Below are positions 1 to 10,369 of a stretch of 64,000 nt of DNA, piece after piece. The stretch's first letter is position 1; each line of letters opens with the position of its first letter. A model generated the notes under the pieces. That model did no database searches and was not told the origin of the DNA. It worked only from the letters and a program-made list of their open reading frames with translations. Source of the stretch: Rhizopus arrhizus (taxonomy: Eukaryota; Mucoromycota; Mucoromycetes; Mucorales; Rhizopodaceae). The stretch lies in contig JAKZZE010000010.1 of NCBI GenBank assembly GCA_024220505.1, positions 1,860,001 through 1,924,000 of the forward strand. Reading direction: 5' to 3'. A program made the translations under genes and the position numbers.

Positions 1-2448
1 ATCTTTAAACATCCGAAGTATACCGAGTTGATCTTACGTGTCTTTAACGATGCTCTGTCTTGTAGTCTTTTCCCTAGCTCTTGGCTTGAAACATGCGTCT
101 GTCTTCTTCCCAAAAAAGGTGATCTTACACTCCTTAAGAATTGGCGACCAATTACGTTGATCAACTGCGATGCCAAAATCTTCACACGCTTACTCAACTC
201 TCGTCTTGTTTCTGTGGCCTCTTCTCTCATCTCGCCCTGGCAGAGTGGGTTTATGAAAGGCCGTTTTATTGCAGATAATGGAGCTTTGGCGCAGATTACT
301 CTCGAACAAGCTTCTCTACGGCAGTCTAAAGAGATTGGTTTGCTATGTGACCAAGAAAAAGCCTACGACCGAGTACATCCGGACTATCTTCGTGCCGTTT
401 TGGTTCGTTTTGGCTTCCCTGCTCAATTTGTTTCTGTTATTGATGGTCTTTTCTATGGTACATCCATGCGTGTAAATGTTAACGGATACCTTACCCTTCC
501 CGTTTCCCTTGGTCGTGGTTTACGTCAAGGTGACCCCATCAGTCCACTTTTGTTCAACTTGGCCATGGAACCTCTTGTGAAAGCGATCAGTCAGTCCTCT
601 GACATTAAGGGCTTCAGTGCTCCGCCTCTGTCACTTTCATCCATCAGTGCTCCTATATTCGGCCCTTCTGGTCTCCAGCCCATAAAAGTTCTGGCTTATG
701 CCGATGACTTACTGATATACTTGCAAGACCAGTCCGACCTTGACGAAGTTCAGCGTTTGATTCAGTGTTACAACCAAGCGTCCAATGCAAAGATGAATTT
801 TGAAAAAACAGTCGCTTTTTCCGTGTCTGGTCTACCTCATCCTCACTGGCTACCTGCTCTTGCTTCACATGGCATTACAAAATGGCATGACCGGCGATCT
901 CCTGAACCTCTAACTTACCTTGGGTACCCTTTGGCACAGTCAACTGGCCAACGCCAATTTTACCAAGACCAATTGATTGCGAAGGTGTCTCGCGCGTGTG
1001 ACATTCATAAACAACGTAATCTCTCGGTCCGTGGTCGTGCAACTGTACTCAATACATTGATCCTGTCGACTCTCTGGCATGTACTTCGCGTCTCATGGGT
1101 TAGTCAACATACTCTTGGAATCCTTCGTAAACTCTGCCGTGAGTTCCTTATGTTTCGCATTTTCCCTTCGGTATCCTTTGATGTGCTTCAGTTGCCTTTG
1201 ACAATAGGCGGTCTCGGTATTCTGGATCCGACATCCCAACAAATGGCTCTCCAGTTTCGTTGGCTTACTCCATTGCTACAGCATAGCTATCCTCGGTCTA
1301 TTGTGTCTCGTTGGATTGCTGCTCACATTGCAAGTATATCGCCTATCGCGCTCCCTGATCACCGGCTGCCTTTTCTTTTTGCTCCAGTTCGTCGAGGTCT
1401 TCTGCATCCGTCTCGACCTGGTATCTGTCCTATTCTGTTTAAAGCCTTTGACGCTATGTTTGATCCAGCTACAGTTTCCAATGAAATGAATGCACCTTTT
1501 GATCAACAAGGTCCCATCCCTCTGCATTATGTTCTAGATTTACCGTTGTCTGCTGTGGTGCTATGGCCTCCTGAGATACCTATACGCCAGCAGCGTTCTT
1601 TTGACAACCTTTTGGTCCAAGATGCCTTTGTCTTTGATGAAGAGATTTCTTGTGTCCGAAATAAAACGTCCAGTTCGATTAGACATCCCATTACCATTGG
1701 TCGAAATCGCATTCTTAAGCTTCTTCGTTGGATCAGCACTGGTACTGTCTCTTTGGCTCCATTCCTTGGTCGTTATTGTCTTCCTCTTCCCTCCGGGGCC
1801 CCTTTGGCTTTTGATGAAGCCGCTCGGTTTGATGCATTTTGCAATTCCCTCCTCTCCTGTTACTTAGATGTTCGTACACGGGTTATCTCTCCGAAAACCT
1901 ATCGTGCAGTCCGTTACAGTCGGCTTATGGCATCCTTTTCTGAATCTTCTCCGGTTCACCTTCGCTCTGCAATTTTTTGGAAATCTTTCTGGCGTCAGCC
2001 CGTTCCTCTTGCAATACGCAATCCTTGGTATAGATTGCTTCAGAACAAATTTCCTTGTGCTGAACTTTTGCATAAAGTGGTTCCTGCGTTGTGTCCTCCC
2101 CACTGTCGTCTTTGTGGCACTAATACTATGATCGAAGACCCGGAACACTTTTTAATACTTTGTCCACGAAAATTACTGGTCTGGGTACAAGTATGGGACA
2201 GGTTTTTTAGACGGACCCCCTTCTCCTATCAAAAAGTTGCCCAGGCAGTTTTTGATTTGCATTTCCCACAGCAACGATTATCTATGGTAAATAATGGCAG
2301 CATCATTGGTTGCACCATTCTTGCGATCTGGAAAGCTCACTGGCGCTTCATTTTCGATAGTGCTCCTTTTGACCCCGGACAGGTTTTCCAAACCATCCTT
2401 GCTACTGTTGGCCCTCTTCGGGCTAACATCCGCCGCTCTCCTTTGTAA
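1..2448 (+). CDS. LINE family A reverse transcriptase ORF2, 5' end outside window (copy 1)
   Basis: The frame is open from base 1, so there is no true start in the window. It encodes the C-terminal ~815 residues of a non-LTR retrotransposon polymerase, which nicks genomic DNA and copies its RNA at the nick. Visible are the RT fingers (LKNWRPITLIN), the QEKAYDRVHPDYL block holding the first catalytic Asp, GLRQGDPISPLLFNL, and the YADD active site at about 703-714. A C-terminal zinc-knuckle-like motif CRLCG...H-x4-C lies near 2107-2160, as in the zf-RVT domain of L1-type elements. There is no frameshift or stop. A second copy of the family lies at 60711-63353, and the two are clearly homologous over the whole region. 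The N-terminal endonuclease is presumably to the left of the window. Confidence 0.93.
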   Translation: MFKHPKYTELILRVFNDALSCSLFPSSWLETCVCLLPKKGDLTLLKNWRPITLINCDAKIFTRLLNSRLVSVASSLISPWQSGFMKGRFIADNGALAQITLEQASLRQSKEIGLLCDQEKAYDRVHPDYLRAVLVRFGFPAQFVSVIDGLFYGTSMRVNVNGYLTLPVSLGRGLRQGDPISPLLFNLAMEPLVKAISQSSDIKGFSAPPLSLSSISAPIFGPSGLQPIKVLAYADDLLIYLQDQSDLDEVQRLIQCYNQASNAKMNFEKTVAFSVSGLPHPHWLPALASHGITKWHDRRSPEPLTYLGYPLAQSTGQRQFYQDQLIAKVSRACDIHKQRNLSVRGRATVLNTLILSTLWHVLRVSWVSQHTLGILRKLCREFLMFRIFPSVSFDVLQLPLTIGGLGILDPTSQQMALQFRWLTPLLQHSYPRSIVSRWIAAHIASISPIALPDHRLPFLFAPVRRGLLHPSRPGICPILFKAFDAMFDPATVSNEMNAPFDQQGPIPLHYVLDLPLSAVVLWPPEIPIRQQRSFDNLLVQDAFVFDEEISCVRNKTSSSIRHPITIGRNRILKLLRWISTGTVSLAPFLGRYCLPLPSGAPLAFDEAARFDAFCNSLLSCYLDVRTRVISPKTYRAVRYSRLMASFSESSPVHLRSAIFWKSFWRQPVPLAIRNPWYRLLQNKFPCAELLHKVVPALCPPHCRLCGTNTMIEDPEHFLILCPRKLLVWVQVWDRFFRRTPFSYQKVAQAVFDLHFPQQRLSMVNNGSIIGCTILAIWKAHWRFIFDSAPFDPGQVFQTILATVGPLRANIRRSPL

Positions 2449-2582
2449 AATTTATTACACTGCGAGTCTTTTTGATTTTATTATTCGCCGTTTATCAAAA
2501 GCTCACCCCTATCTCATACGTGACTTTTTCTTTATTTAATAATAAACCTTCGGCCTAAAAGCCCCTACAAAAAAAAAAAAAA
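1..2582 (+). mobile_element. LINE family A copy 1, 3' portion with poly(A) tail
   Basis: After the RT ORF comes a ~120-bp 3' UTR ending in CGGCCTAAAAGCCCCTAC followed by a short A run to about 2582. The second copy ends in a very similar way (CGGCCTACCAGCCCCTAC plus A run at about 63328-63353), which fixes the 3' end of the family. Immediately after the A run the sequence switches to DIRS-1 RT coding sequence. The LINE therefore inserted into DIRS-1, and the missing DIRS-1 5' part should lie left of the window. Confidence 0.9.
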
Positions 2583-2603
2583 CTTTACCAGAACATAACA
2601 CTC

Positions 2604-3390
2604 AACACTCGGCTTCTACAGCTCAATGTTTGTGATTCCCAAGAAGAACGGGGGGATTCGACCAGTCTTCAACCTCAAACGTCTCAACCAGTACGTTTCG
2701 GCCCCGCACTTCAAGATGGAGACGCTAAAGGAAGTGTCTTTGATGTTACGTCCCAACGATTACATGACTTCCATAGACCTTTCCGATGCATTTCTTCACA
2801 TTCCAGTGCACGTCGATTCCCGGCCATACCTGCGATTCCAATGGAAATCTACTATCTACCAGTGGCGCACCACTCCTTTTGGTCTCTCGGTGGTTCCATG
2901 GCTTTTTACCAAAATTACTCGTCCAATTTTGGAATGGGCTCGGCGCCAAGGAGTTCGGATCTCCAACTATTTAGACGATTGGATCATTTCAGCACCATCT
3001 CGCCAATTAGCGAAACAGCATACAACTTTAGTGTTGAACAAGCTACAACGCCTGGGATGGAAAGTCAATCTGGAGAAGTCGATTCTGACGCCCACTCAAG
3101 AATTGGAACACCTCGGCTTTGCGTTGGATACGACCCGGATGATTGCCAAGCTACCAGGGAAGAAGTTGCGCGACATCCAGAAGTCTATACGTCAGATCCT
3201 TCAGTCACCTCGATCGGTGCACAGTCTGACCATGCGTCTCAAGGCAGCAACCTTCGCGATCTTTCCCGCTCGGCTGTACACTCAGCACCTTCTTCGATTC
3301 AAGAACTCCCATGTGAAACAGGAGACGGACTGGGACATCCCACAATCTTTAGATCAACCATGTGTGATGGAGTTGAAATGGTGGCTCAAC
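2604..3390 (+). pseudogene. DIRS-1 reverse transcriptase, middle to C-terminal part
   Basis: The frame reads GFYSS-MFVIPKKNGGIRPV, the usual start of a DIRS RT palm/fingers. SIDLSDAFLHIPV follows with the first catalytic Asp, then TPFGLSVVPW, and the YLDD active site near 2969-2980. QELEHLGF and the connection region ending WWLN come last. The ATG at 2626 is internal to the domain and is not the true start: upstream the frame continues to a TAA about 15 bp after the LINE-A poly(A). The segment stops where the 405-bp LTR is inserted at 3391. It is a fragment of a larger pol and is not expressed as such. Confidence 0.9.
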
Positions 3391-3795
3391 TGATGTATCC
3401 ATCATTCATAACTCGATATGAAAACAGTATTAATAAGCTACATGTAAAATATATCCAATAGATAGGCTACAGGTTAATTCGGATAATCTTCATTAAGGAT
3501 AAGATGCTGCGTAATTGCACGGTTAAATTATATTAAATCCAGGAACTAAATCACAGTCAATCATATACGAGTATTCTATGGATAAATGCTTATGATGACA
3601 AAGATAACAATGGAAGAACACGTAACCATTATCTATTTGTCATCAGTTATATCATACTCATTAATTATTAATCCATAACATGAAATATTATCCGTGTATG
3701 AAAAGTATAAATAGAGTATCATTTTCTTATTAAATAAAGCAATCTCTTTATCGAGTCTCGTCCTCTCTTGTTCCTTTCTATTCTTGGATAAATCA
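3391..3795 (+). mobile_element. Solo LTR of Gypsy-1 (405 bp)
   Basis: Starts TGATGTATCC and ends GATAAATCA, flanked by a perfect 5-bp duplication TCAAC (3386-3390 and 3796-3800). It appears identical over its whole length to the two LTRs of the complete Gypsy-1 element at 44170 and 49695. It contains a TATA-like box (AGTATAAATAGAG) and an AATAAA signal near its end. It arose by LTR-LTR recombination after insertion into the DIRS-1 RNase H region. The identity to the full element says the insertion is recent. Confidence 0.96.
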
Positions 3796-3800
3796 TCAAC

Positions 3801-4054
3801 AACCTGAAGACATGGAACGGCCGTTCGTAGATTCCAACAACACCTGCAGAGACATTGTACGTCGATGCCAGCGACACGGGGTGGGGTTGCAGTTGGAAGC
3901 AACATCGCGCACACGGCTTTTGGACCGAAGAAGAGTCGAACCATTCAATCAATTGGCGAGAGTTGAAGGCTGCGCAACTCGCCTTACTGACCTTTCCCAA
4001 GTTGAGGAATACAACAGTCCTGATCCGGACGGACAACACAACCTCGTTGTCATA
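3801..4054 (+). pseudogene. DIRS-1 RNase H, N-terminal part
   Basis: Continues the pol frame after the solo LTR. Residues YVDASDTGWG carry the first RNase H Asp, followed by WTEEESNHSINWREL with the Glu and RTDNTTSLSY with the second Asp. A TAG at 3828-3830 interrupts the linker before the domain. The segment ends at the TA target dinucleotide where TcB inserted and resumes at 7350 with INKQGG. Confidence 0.87.
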
Positions 4055-4228
4055 CACTAGGTGAAAAAATAGGGACAACCTTTTCGAAAATTTCATTTCA
4101 TGCAGCATATAGCATTAAGAGAAGGTCGCCTCATGACGCTAGCAATATATTAAACCGAGGTTAATGTATGAAGTATTTCATCAAAATATGATGAGCCAAC
4201 TATGGAAAATGAGGGAGTAATGCATATA

Positions 4229-5872
4229 CAGTAGGTGGAAAAATGGTCCGGATGTTTTTAAATTATTCACAAATACCGCTATAGCTTTACCAAATCTCAA
4301 TCAAATTGAACAAATCAAACATTATTTTGAAGAGAAAACATTACTTTATTTTAGTAAAAATTTGACGTGTCACACAAAAGCTCAAAGGGAGCTACAAATG
4401 ATCAAATATTTCAGCAACATCCGGACCATTTTTCAGGGTGCCCTATAGAATTTGAATTACCCAGATTATTCCATACTGCTGACTCAGAAGCCGTCACTTT
4501 TGTCTCAGATGATTAATAATACATTAGATTCGTATTAATAATCAAAAAAAATATAAATATCTACTTTTTTTGTTGATTTAGCACGTCTTCTTCTTCTTTC
4601 GTTATTATTGCTGTTTTACACAAATATGGTTCGCTCTTTGCCTTTGGATGTACAAGATAACATCAAGTCCTTACTCAAATCTGGTCATTCTTACTTACCC
4701 ATCATAAAGCGAGTGCCTGGGGTCAAGAAAAGCACCATCAGCGACTATAAGCGAAGGTGGTTTCCTAAGATGGAGCCCCTTACATCAGGCCGCAAGTCCG
4801 AAATTACTACTACAATCAAGTCCTACATCAGACGGTCAGTCATAACTGGTAAATTAAAGACGGGGAAGGATGTACAACGACATTTATATGACGTTGGATG
4901 CGCAATTGGCTACTCTGCTTGCTTGAAACTTTTAAAATCGATGGGATTCTAGGCCCGTATTAAAAAGCACAAGCCGTTTTTAAAGGCTATTCATATGAAA
5001 AAGCGACTTGCATGTGCCAACGCCCACAAGGATTGGACAAAAGATGATTGGCATCGTATGGTATTCTCTGACAAGACTAAGATAAACGTTTGAGGATTAG
5101 ACGGTGTGAAAACTACTGAAAGAGAGTAGATGGTAAGCTTCGATTCCATCATGTTGACGTAACAGTCAAAGGAGGTGGAGACAACGTTATGATGTGGTGC
5201 TGTATTACATACGATGGTCCTGGGTATGTTTGTCGTATCTATGATGGAACAGCGAAGAAAGAGGATCATGTACATAACTCTAATGGACACCCTAAACTAC
5301 TACAATTATGACCCTAAAAACATCTACTTCCAACAGGATAACGATCCGAAACATACATCGAAGGTCGCAAAAGCTTGGTTTGAAGAAAACAACTTCGACA
5401 GCAAGTCGGTTTACAGTTGGCCAGCTCAGAGCCTTGATCTAAACCCGATTGAACACATTTGGCATCACCTGAAGCTAAGGTTAAGTGCGTAGGAAACCAG
5501 ATGTAAAGGCGTACATGAACTATGGGATCGAATCGAAGAACAATGGGCGAGATTTACAAAAGATGATTGTAGAAAGTATATAGACAGTATGCCGGATAGA
5601 ATCAAAGCTGTTATTCAAGCAAAAGGGGGATATACGGACTACTAGCAGATATTATGGAGCACCCTGAAAAATGGTCCGGATGTTGCTGAAATATTTGATC
5701 ATTTGTATCTCCCTTTGAGCTTTTGTGTGACACGTCAAATTTTTACTAAAAATAAAGTAATGTTTTCTCTTCAAAATAATGTTTGATTTGTTCAATTTGA
5801 TTGAGATTTGGTAAAGCTATAGCGGTATTTGTGAATAATTTAAAAACATCCGGACCATTTTTCCACCTACTG
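4229..5872 (+). mobile_element. Tc1/mariner element TcC (1644 bp, ~213-bp TIRs) nested in TcB
   Basis: Ends CAGTAGGTGGAAAAATGG, with TA duplicated at 4227-4228 and 5873-5874. The terminal inverted repeats are unusually long, about 213 bp (4229-4441 against 5660-5872), and differ at only a few positions. Each arm also contains a second, inner inverted copy of the tip motif TGGTCCGGATGTT next to TTTTTCAGGGTGC. Such inner and outer transposase-binding sites are typical of IR/DR-type Tc1 elements. The interior is a decayed transposase. Confidence 0.93.
4626..5645 (+). pseudogene. TcC transposase, decayed
   Basis: The ATG at 4626 begins MVRSLPLDVQDNIKS, and a paired helix-turn-helix N-terminus is recognisable to about 4950. 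A stop follows SMGF. The catalytic region continues in pieces: MVFSDKTKINV with the first Asp near 5070, then QQDNDPKHTSK near 5335-5365 and NPIEHIW near 5445-5465 with the Glu. Several stops and a frame change between 5090 and 5220 inactivate it. The spacing between the second Asp and Glu is 37 residues as read here, wider than in TcB or TcD. Confidence 0.88.
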
Positions 5873-6099
5873 TATAATTGGCCGAATTTTAGATACTCCA
5901 CAGCTCAGTTTTAGACCATATTTCGTACTCTTCTAGTTTGACCTGGAATGTCAGTTATAATTAAAATGCAAACCAATTCTAATATTAGCTATGCATGTTC
6001 CTATAATTAATAATATAAAATGGATGTTGTTTTCCCTCATTCATACATTCTTTTTTTTTCGTTATATTCTTCTTACTTCCTGCGAAATTTCTCTTACTT

Positions 6100-7122
6100 A
6101 TGTTTCGCGCTTTACCTCAAGACACGCAAGACAGCATCAAGTCTGCACTGATGAGCAATAGAAGCCCAAAGGACATTGTTGGTAAATTTGGTATCCATCC
6201 CAAGACAGTTAGGAGATATAGAAACAAGCTGTTTGGGCCAATGGTACCCGCAACACGTGGTAGACATACACTTGTGTCATCTGCTACGAAGGAATATATC
6301 ATGGTATTACTGATTAAAGGAGCCCCAAAGACAGCCAAGGATGTACATCGGATGCTCATACAACTTGGGTATTCTACGTCTTACCGTTCAGCAATAAACG
6401 TCCTTGTATCAATGGATTTTCATGCTAGGCGTAAAAAGAAGCAGCCTCTTTTAACTAATAACCACCGCAAGCAGAGGTTAGGATGGGCAAAGAAGTATCA
6501 AAACTGGTCTATACAACAGTGGCATCAAGTAGTGTTCTCCGATGAAACGAAGATCAACATTTGGGGATCTGATGGCTGCAGATACTATTGGACCCAGCCT
6601 GGTGATGTCCTTCGTCCACACCACATAGATCTTTCAGTGAAGCATGGTGGCAGCAAATTGATAATGTGGGGATGTATAACCAGTGGGGGATCAGGATATG
6701 CGTGCCAGGTATACGATGGTACTATGGACTCCTTGGTGTACCAGCATATTCTTGGAACAACTTACATGAAAACGCTGAAGTACTACGGTATGAACAAGCG
6801 CACTATTTACCTTCAACAAGATAACGACCCAAAGCACAAGTCCAAATCAACAATGTCATGGCTCCAACAAAACAAGGTCCAATACAGTAACGATTGGCCA
6901 CCTAACAGTCCGGATCTGAATCCTATAGAGCATGTGTGGCATTTGTTGAAACTTAGGTTAAGCCTTTATGAACGAAAGGCCAGAAACATCGACGAGCTAT
7001 GCGAACGAGTGGACTCTGGATGGAACAAGCTAGATAAAGATGTTTGTAGAAGTTACATTGACAGCATGCCTGATCGCATAGCAGCGGTAATCAAATCAAA
7101 AGGGAGATTTACTCGTTATTAA
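6100..7122 (+). CDS. TcB transposase, intact (340 aa)
   Basis: This DDE transposase cuts TcB at its inverted repeats and inserts it at TA. The ATG at 6100 begins MFRALPQDTQDSIKS. An N-terminal HTH (residues ~12-45, SPKDIVGKFGIHPKTVRRY) is followed by a second DNA-binding helix bundle (~60-105). The catalytic Asps sit in VVFSDETKINIWG (Asp ~148) and QQDNDPKHKSK (Asp ~241), and the Glu in PDLNPIEHVW (~277). It ends GRFTRY, close to the usual ~340 residues. It has no stop or frameshift and is the only complete Tc1-type transposase in the window. The copy at 52687-54335 has one nonsense codon. Confidence 0.96.
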   Translation: MFRALPQDTQDSIKSALMSNRSPKDIVGKFGIHPKTVRRYRNKLFGPMVPATRGRHTLVSSATKEYIMVLLIKGAPKTAKDVHRMLIQLGYSTSYRSAINVLVSMDFHARRKKKQPLLTNNHRKQRLGWAKKYQNWSIQQWHQVVFSDETKINIWGSDGCRYYWTQPGDVLRPHHIDLSVKHGGSKLIMWGCITSGGSGYACQVYDGTMDSLVYQHILGTTYMKTLKYYGMNKRTIYLQQDNDPKHKSKSTMSWLQQNKVQYSNDWPPNSPDLNPIEHVWHLLKLRLSLYERKARNIDELCERVDSGWNKLDKDVCRSYIDSMPDRIAAVIKSKGRFTRY

Positions 7123-7349
7123 ATAAATATTACTCATTTTATAATATAACGATTATAAAATTATTGCAACTATTTCCTCTTTTCTTTCGCCATATGTTAT
7201 CCTGATCAGCTTTATATGTGGGAAACGTAATACCCACTACCTAAGGTTACGCTCTATAGGCATGGCTTGGATGTCGTACGGAGTGGAGGAGAAAAAAAAA
7301 GTTAAAAATTATTTTAGGGTAGGTTGTCCCTATTTTTTCACCTAGTGTA

Positions 7350-7956
7350 CATCAACAAGCAAGGGGGGACGAGATCCTTGGAACTGATGAACTTGGCAAC
7401 AACCCTATGGAAATGGTGCCTGCAGAACAATCTGTCGATCCAAGCACAGCACATTCCCGGGGTTCACAACGTCGTCGCCGATCAAGAGTCACGGAGGACC
7501 TTCACCAAGAACACTTGGCAAGTTCTACCTTCTGTATTCGACGCGATCCAACGACAATGGGGCCCTTGTTCGGTCGATCTATTCGCGGATCGTACCTCCC
7601 ACCTCCTACCAAGATACGTGTCTTGGACACCAGATCCTGGGGCGATTCACACCGACGCGTTCACGATGACTTGGAGCAACTTGTCCAACCCTTGGATCAA
7701 TCCACCATGGAACCTGATCACCCGAGTTCTCAACAAGATTTTACGGGAACAGCTTCCGGTTGCCACGATGGTGGTTCCGTTCTGGCCAAGTGCTCTTTGG
7801 TTTCCGATGATTCAGGCGATGGCAATTTCTCCTCCTCTGTTCCTGTCTCATCAGCACATTCGGACAACGATACCATCAACTCCATGGTCACTACAGGAGA
7901 GTTGGATGTTATCCGTTTGGAAACTCTCAGCAACAAATACAACAACACTGGCCTAA
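7350..7956 (+). pseudogene. DIRS-1 RNase H C-terminus and following pol domain
   Basis: Resumes exactly after the TcB TA: the codons join as TTSLSY-INKQGG. It contains the last RNase H block QHIPGVHNVVADQESR and then CSVDLFADRTSHLLPRYVSW and the NPPWNLI motif. The latter form the adenine-methylase-like (DAM-type) region found after RNase H in many DIRS elements, although the signature here is short. The pol frame ends at 7956 and overlaps the recombinase frame. Confidence 0.85.
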
Positions 7957-8152
7957 CATCTACTGCTGCTTCTCTCCTTAGCACGCACCGCACCGATACG
8001 AATCGCTCCACCAACCGGTCATACCGTTTCGGCCAAAATTTGTTTATGCAGTGGGCTCTGCAACATCAAGTCTCGCTTACTGACTTTACCGCCACTGATC
8101 TGATCAATTTTTTGGCTGATCTTCACCATCATCGCTGTTGTAGAACAGCAAC
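7940..8152 (+). pseudogene. DIRS-1 tyrosine recombinase, N-terminal (core-binding) part
   Basis: Frame NTGLTSTAASLLSTHRTDTN...FGQNLFMQWALQ...LINFLADLHHHR matches the SAM-like N-terminal domain of DIRS recombinases. The frame is different from pol and overlaps its end, the usual arrangement. It is broken by the LTR inserted at 8153 and continues at 10370. Confidence 0.82.
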
Positions 8153-8220
8153 TGATTGTAATTGACATCGATAAACATAAGTCTTAATACAAGATCATAA
8201 TTAAATAAAATAAACATATA

Positions 8221-9875
8221 CAGTGACCCGCAAAACTGTCCCAATGTTTCGTAATTTTCTCTTCTAGGGCCTGTGGCTCCATAGTTGTTAAGCTAATGTA
8301 CACCTTATTGTATATCATTCGATAGCCAAAATCTTGTAGTACCAAAAAATGTAAAGTAAAAGCAAATTAAAACAGCGCAGACGGAGACAGAGGGGTTAGA
8401 AAACAAGCGGTGCATTGGGACAGTTTTGCGGCACTTTTGAAAAAAAACAAAAAACGATGAAATAGTGACCCACAATTTGTATAGATGTACCAAGCTTCTT
8501 ACAAATGTGCATTGTATGTCTCTAAGTCGAACTTTACTCACTGCTGAAGTTTTGAACTCCTACTGATTTATTACTCGCTCATTATATCTCAACATGAAAC
8601 AAGTCTCTCAAGATACAGTTGTTCAAGCAATTTCTTTACTTCAACAAGGTAAGTCGGTTCGGGAAGTGGAAAGGATTACTGGCTTGAGTAAGAGTGCTGT
8701 TGGGAGACTCCAAAAATCCCATTGCTTTGGACTTGGAAAGCCAAAAGGCGGCCGACCCAAGTTACTGTCTGCAGCTGATGAACGCTATTGTGTGCGCCAA
8801 GTGACCAACAACCGCATATCCAGTGCAACAAAGGTGGCTAAGGAGCTAGAAAAAGACACTGGAAGAAACGTAAGTGTCGATAACGTGTGCAGAGCCCTTC
8901 GTAATGCCGGTCTTGGTGCGATTGAGAAGCCGAAGAAGCCTTTGCTTAGTGCGAAAAACATTCGCAAGAGGCTTTCTTGGTGTATGGCTCACAAGGACTG
9001 GACAGTAGATGACTGGAAACGCGTTGTTTAGTCGGACGAGACAAAAATCAATAGATTTAGCTCTGATGGACGCACCTGGACTTGGATTCGATCCGGAGAA
9101 AGCCTGAAATCCCATCACGTCAAGATGGCCGTTAAACACGGTGGAGGCAATATCATGCTGTGGAGTGCCATTACCTATGCTGGGGTTAGTTGGATGTGCA
9201 AAATCAATGGTAATATGGATAAAACACTGTACAAAGAGATTTTGGAGGATGAACTGGAGCGTACAATTGAGTATGGAACCAATAACCTAGGGTTAGAAAG
9301 ACATTAGGTGATTTTCCAACATGACAATGATCCTAAACATACGTCCAAATTAGTCAAAGAATACCTTGAACAGCAATCCTACAACATCCTGGAGTGACCA
9401 GCACAGTTCCCTCACTTGAATCCAATTGAAAATATATGGTCGTTGTTAAATAGAAGGTTGAATGATTATGAAACAACACCAAAAGGCATGAATGAACTAT
9501 ACGAACGAGTAATTAAATTTTGGTACGACTTAATGAAGCCGGAAGAGTGCCAAAAGGTCATAGAAACAATGCCTAAGCATATAAAACAATGTATCAAGAA
9601 TAAAGGACGCTGGACTGACTATTAATGTCAAATAAATAAACTATTTTGCTTTTTTTCAAAAGTGCCGCAAAACTGTCCCAATGCACCGCTTGTTTTCTAT
9701 CCCCTCTGTCTCCGTCTGCGCTGTTTTAACTTGCTTTTACTTTACATTTTTTGGTACTACAAGATTTTGGCTATCGAATGATATACAATAAGGTGTACAT
9801 TAGCTTAACAACTATGGAGCCACAGGCCCTAGAAGAGAAAATTACGAAACATTGGGACAGTTTTGCGGGTCACTG
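8221..9875 (+). mobile_element. Tc1/mariner element TcD (1655 bp, ~226-bp TIRs)
   Basis: Ends CAGTGACCCGCAAAACTGTC, with TA at 8219-8220 and 9876-9877. The terminal inverted repeats extend about 226 bp (8221-8446 versus 9650-9875). They carry an inner inverted copy of the tip motif (TTGGGACAGTTTTGCGGCAC), again an IR/DR layout. It sits inside the LTR of 8153-10364. The transposase is present in a single frame with three nonsense codons. Confidence 0.94.
8594..9625 (+). pseudogene. TcD transposase with three nonsense mutations
   Basis: The ATG at 8594 starts MKQVSQDTVVQAISLLQQGK. The HTH (SVREVERITGLSKSAVGRLQ) and GRPK linker are clear. Catalytic motifs are SDETKINRF (first Asp, ~9035), FQHDNDPKHTSK (second Asp, ~9325) and LNPIENIW (Glu, ~9430), with 34 residues between the last two. 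The whole 343-codon frame is intact except for TAG at 9029-9031, TAG at 9305-9307 and TGA at 9395-9397. Each falls where a Trp or Gln would be expected in the family and is explained by one C-to-T or G-to-A transition. Confidence 0.92.
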
Positions 9876-10369
9876 TAAGTTTATTTAAATAAGATTATAC
9901 AATCAATTCCAATTAAACATATTCCTTTAGAATATGTTTTGTATTAATAAGAGTTCTTTGATAAGAAGAAGTATCAACTAAAATAACAAGATCCAATCCA
10001 ATATCAGGAATATTGCTAATCTTTCACATAATTGAAATAACGCGTAAAATAACCTTATTCAAATCAGTGAGGAATTCCCAGAATAAAAGATAATCTATGA
10101 CAGACATACAAAAGAACAAATGAAAAGTTTTCATAATCATAACTATAGATGACACTTGTTAAAGTACCTAAATATTAGAAGAACGCTTACAATAGAAGAT
10201 ATCGAGCCACTCACTCAATAAGATATAAATACCTACCTTCAATTAGAATAATTTTTACTTTAACTTAAAACTGAAATAAAGATCAGTCTCAAAAAGTATC
10301 TACACTGTTTCTTGATCTTTGTTTCTACCTTTTCCTAAATTACTTTTACCATTATACAACAATCGCAAC

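Larger units (their letters stand above)
4055..7347 (+). mobile_element. Tc1/mariner element TcB copy 1 (1647 bp plus nested TcC)
   Basis: Bounded by ~27-bp terminal inverted repeats beginning CACTAGGTGAAAAAATAGGG and by TA duplications (4053-4054, 7348-7349). It inserted in the RNase H codons of DIRS-1. It carries an intact transposase at 6100-7122 and a nested TcC element at 4229-5872. A second copy in the opposite orientation lies at 52687-54335; comparing it with this copy confirms both ends and the TcC insertion point. Confidence 0.95.
8153..10364 (+). mobile_element. Solo LTR (about 555 bp) interrupted by TcD
   Basis: Begins TGATTGTAATTGACATCG and ends with ACAACAATC, flanked by a probable 5-bp duplication GCAAC (8148-8152, 10365-10369). 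The ends form a short inverted repeat (TGATTGT / ACAATC), with the last base apparently lost. The body has a TATA-like ATATAAATACC near 10220 and an AATAAAG near 10275. No coding sequence remains apart from nested TcD. The exact right boundary is less certain than for the other LTRs because the DIRS-1 frame slips by one base here. Confidence 0.75.

Noticed and set aside
7407..8165. A 252-aa ORF as a separate gene
   Set aside because: Only its 3' part (from about 7940) is the DIRS-1 recombinase; the rest is an out-of-frame shadow of pol.
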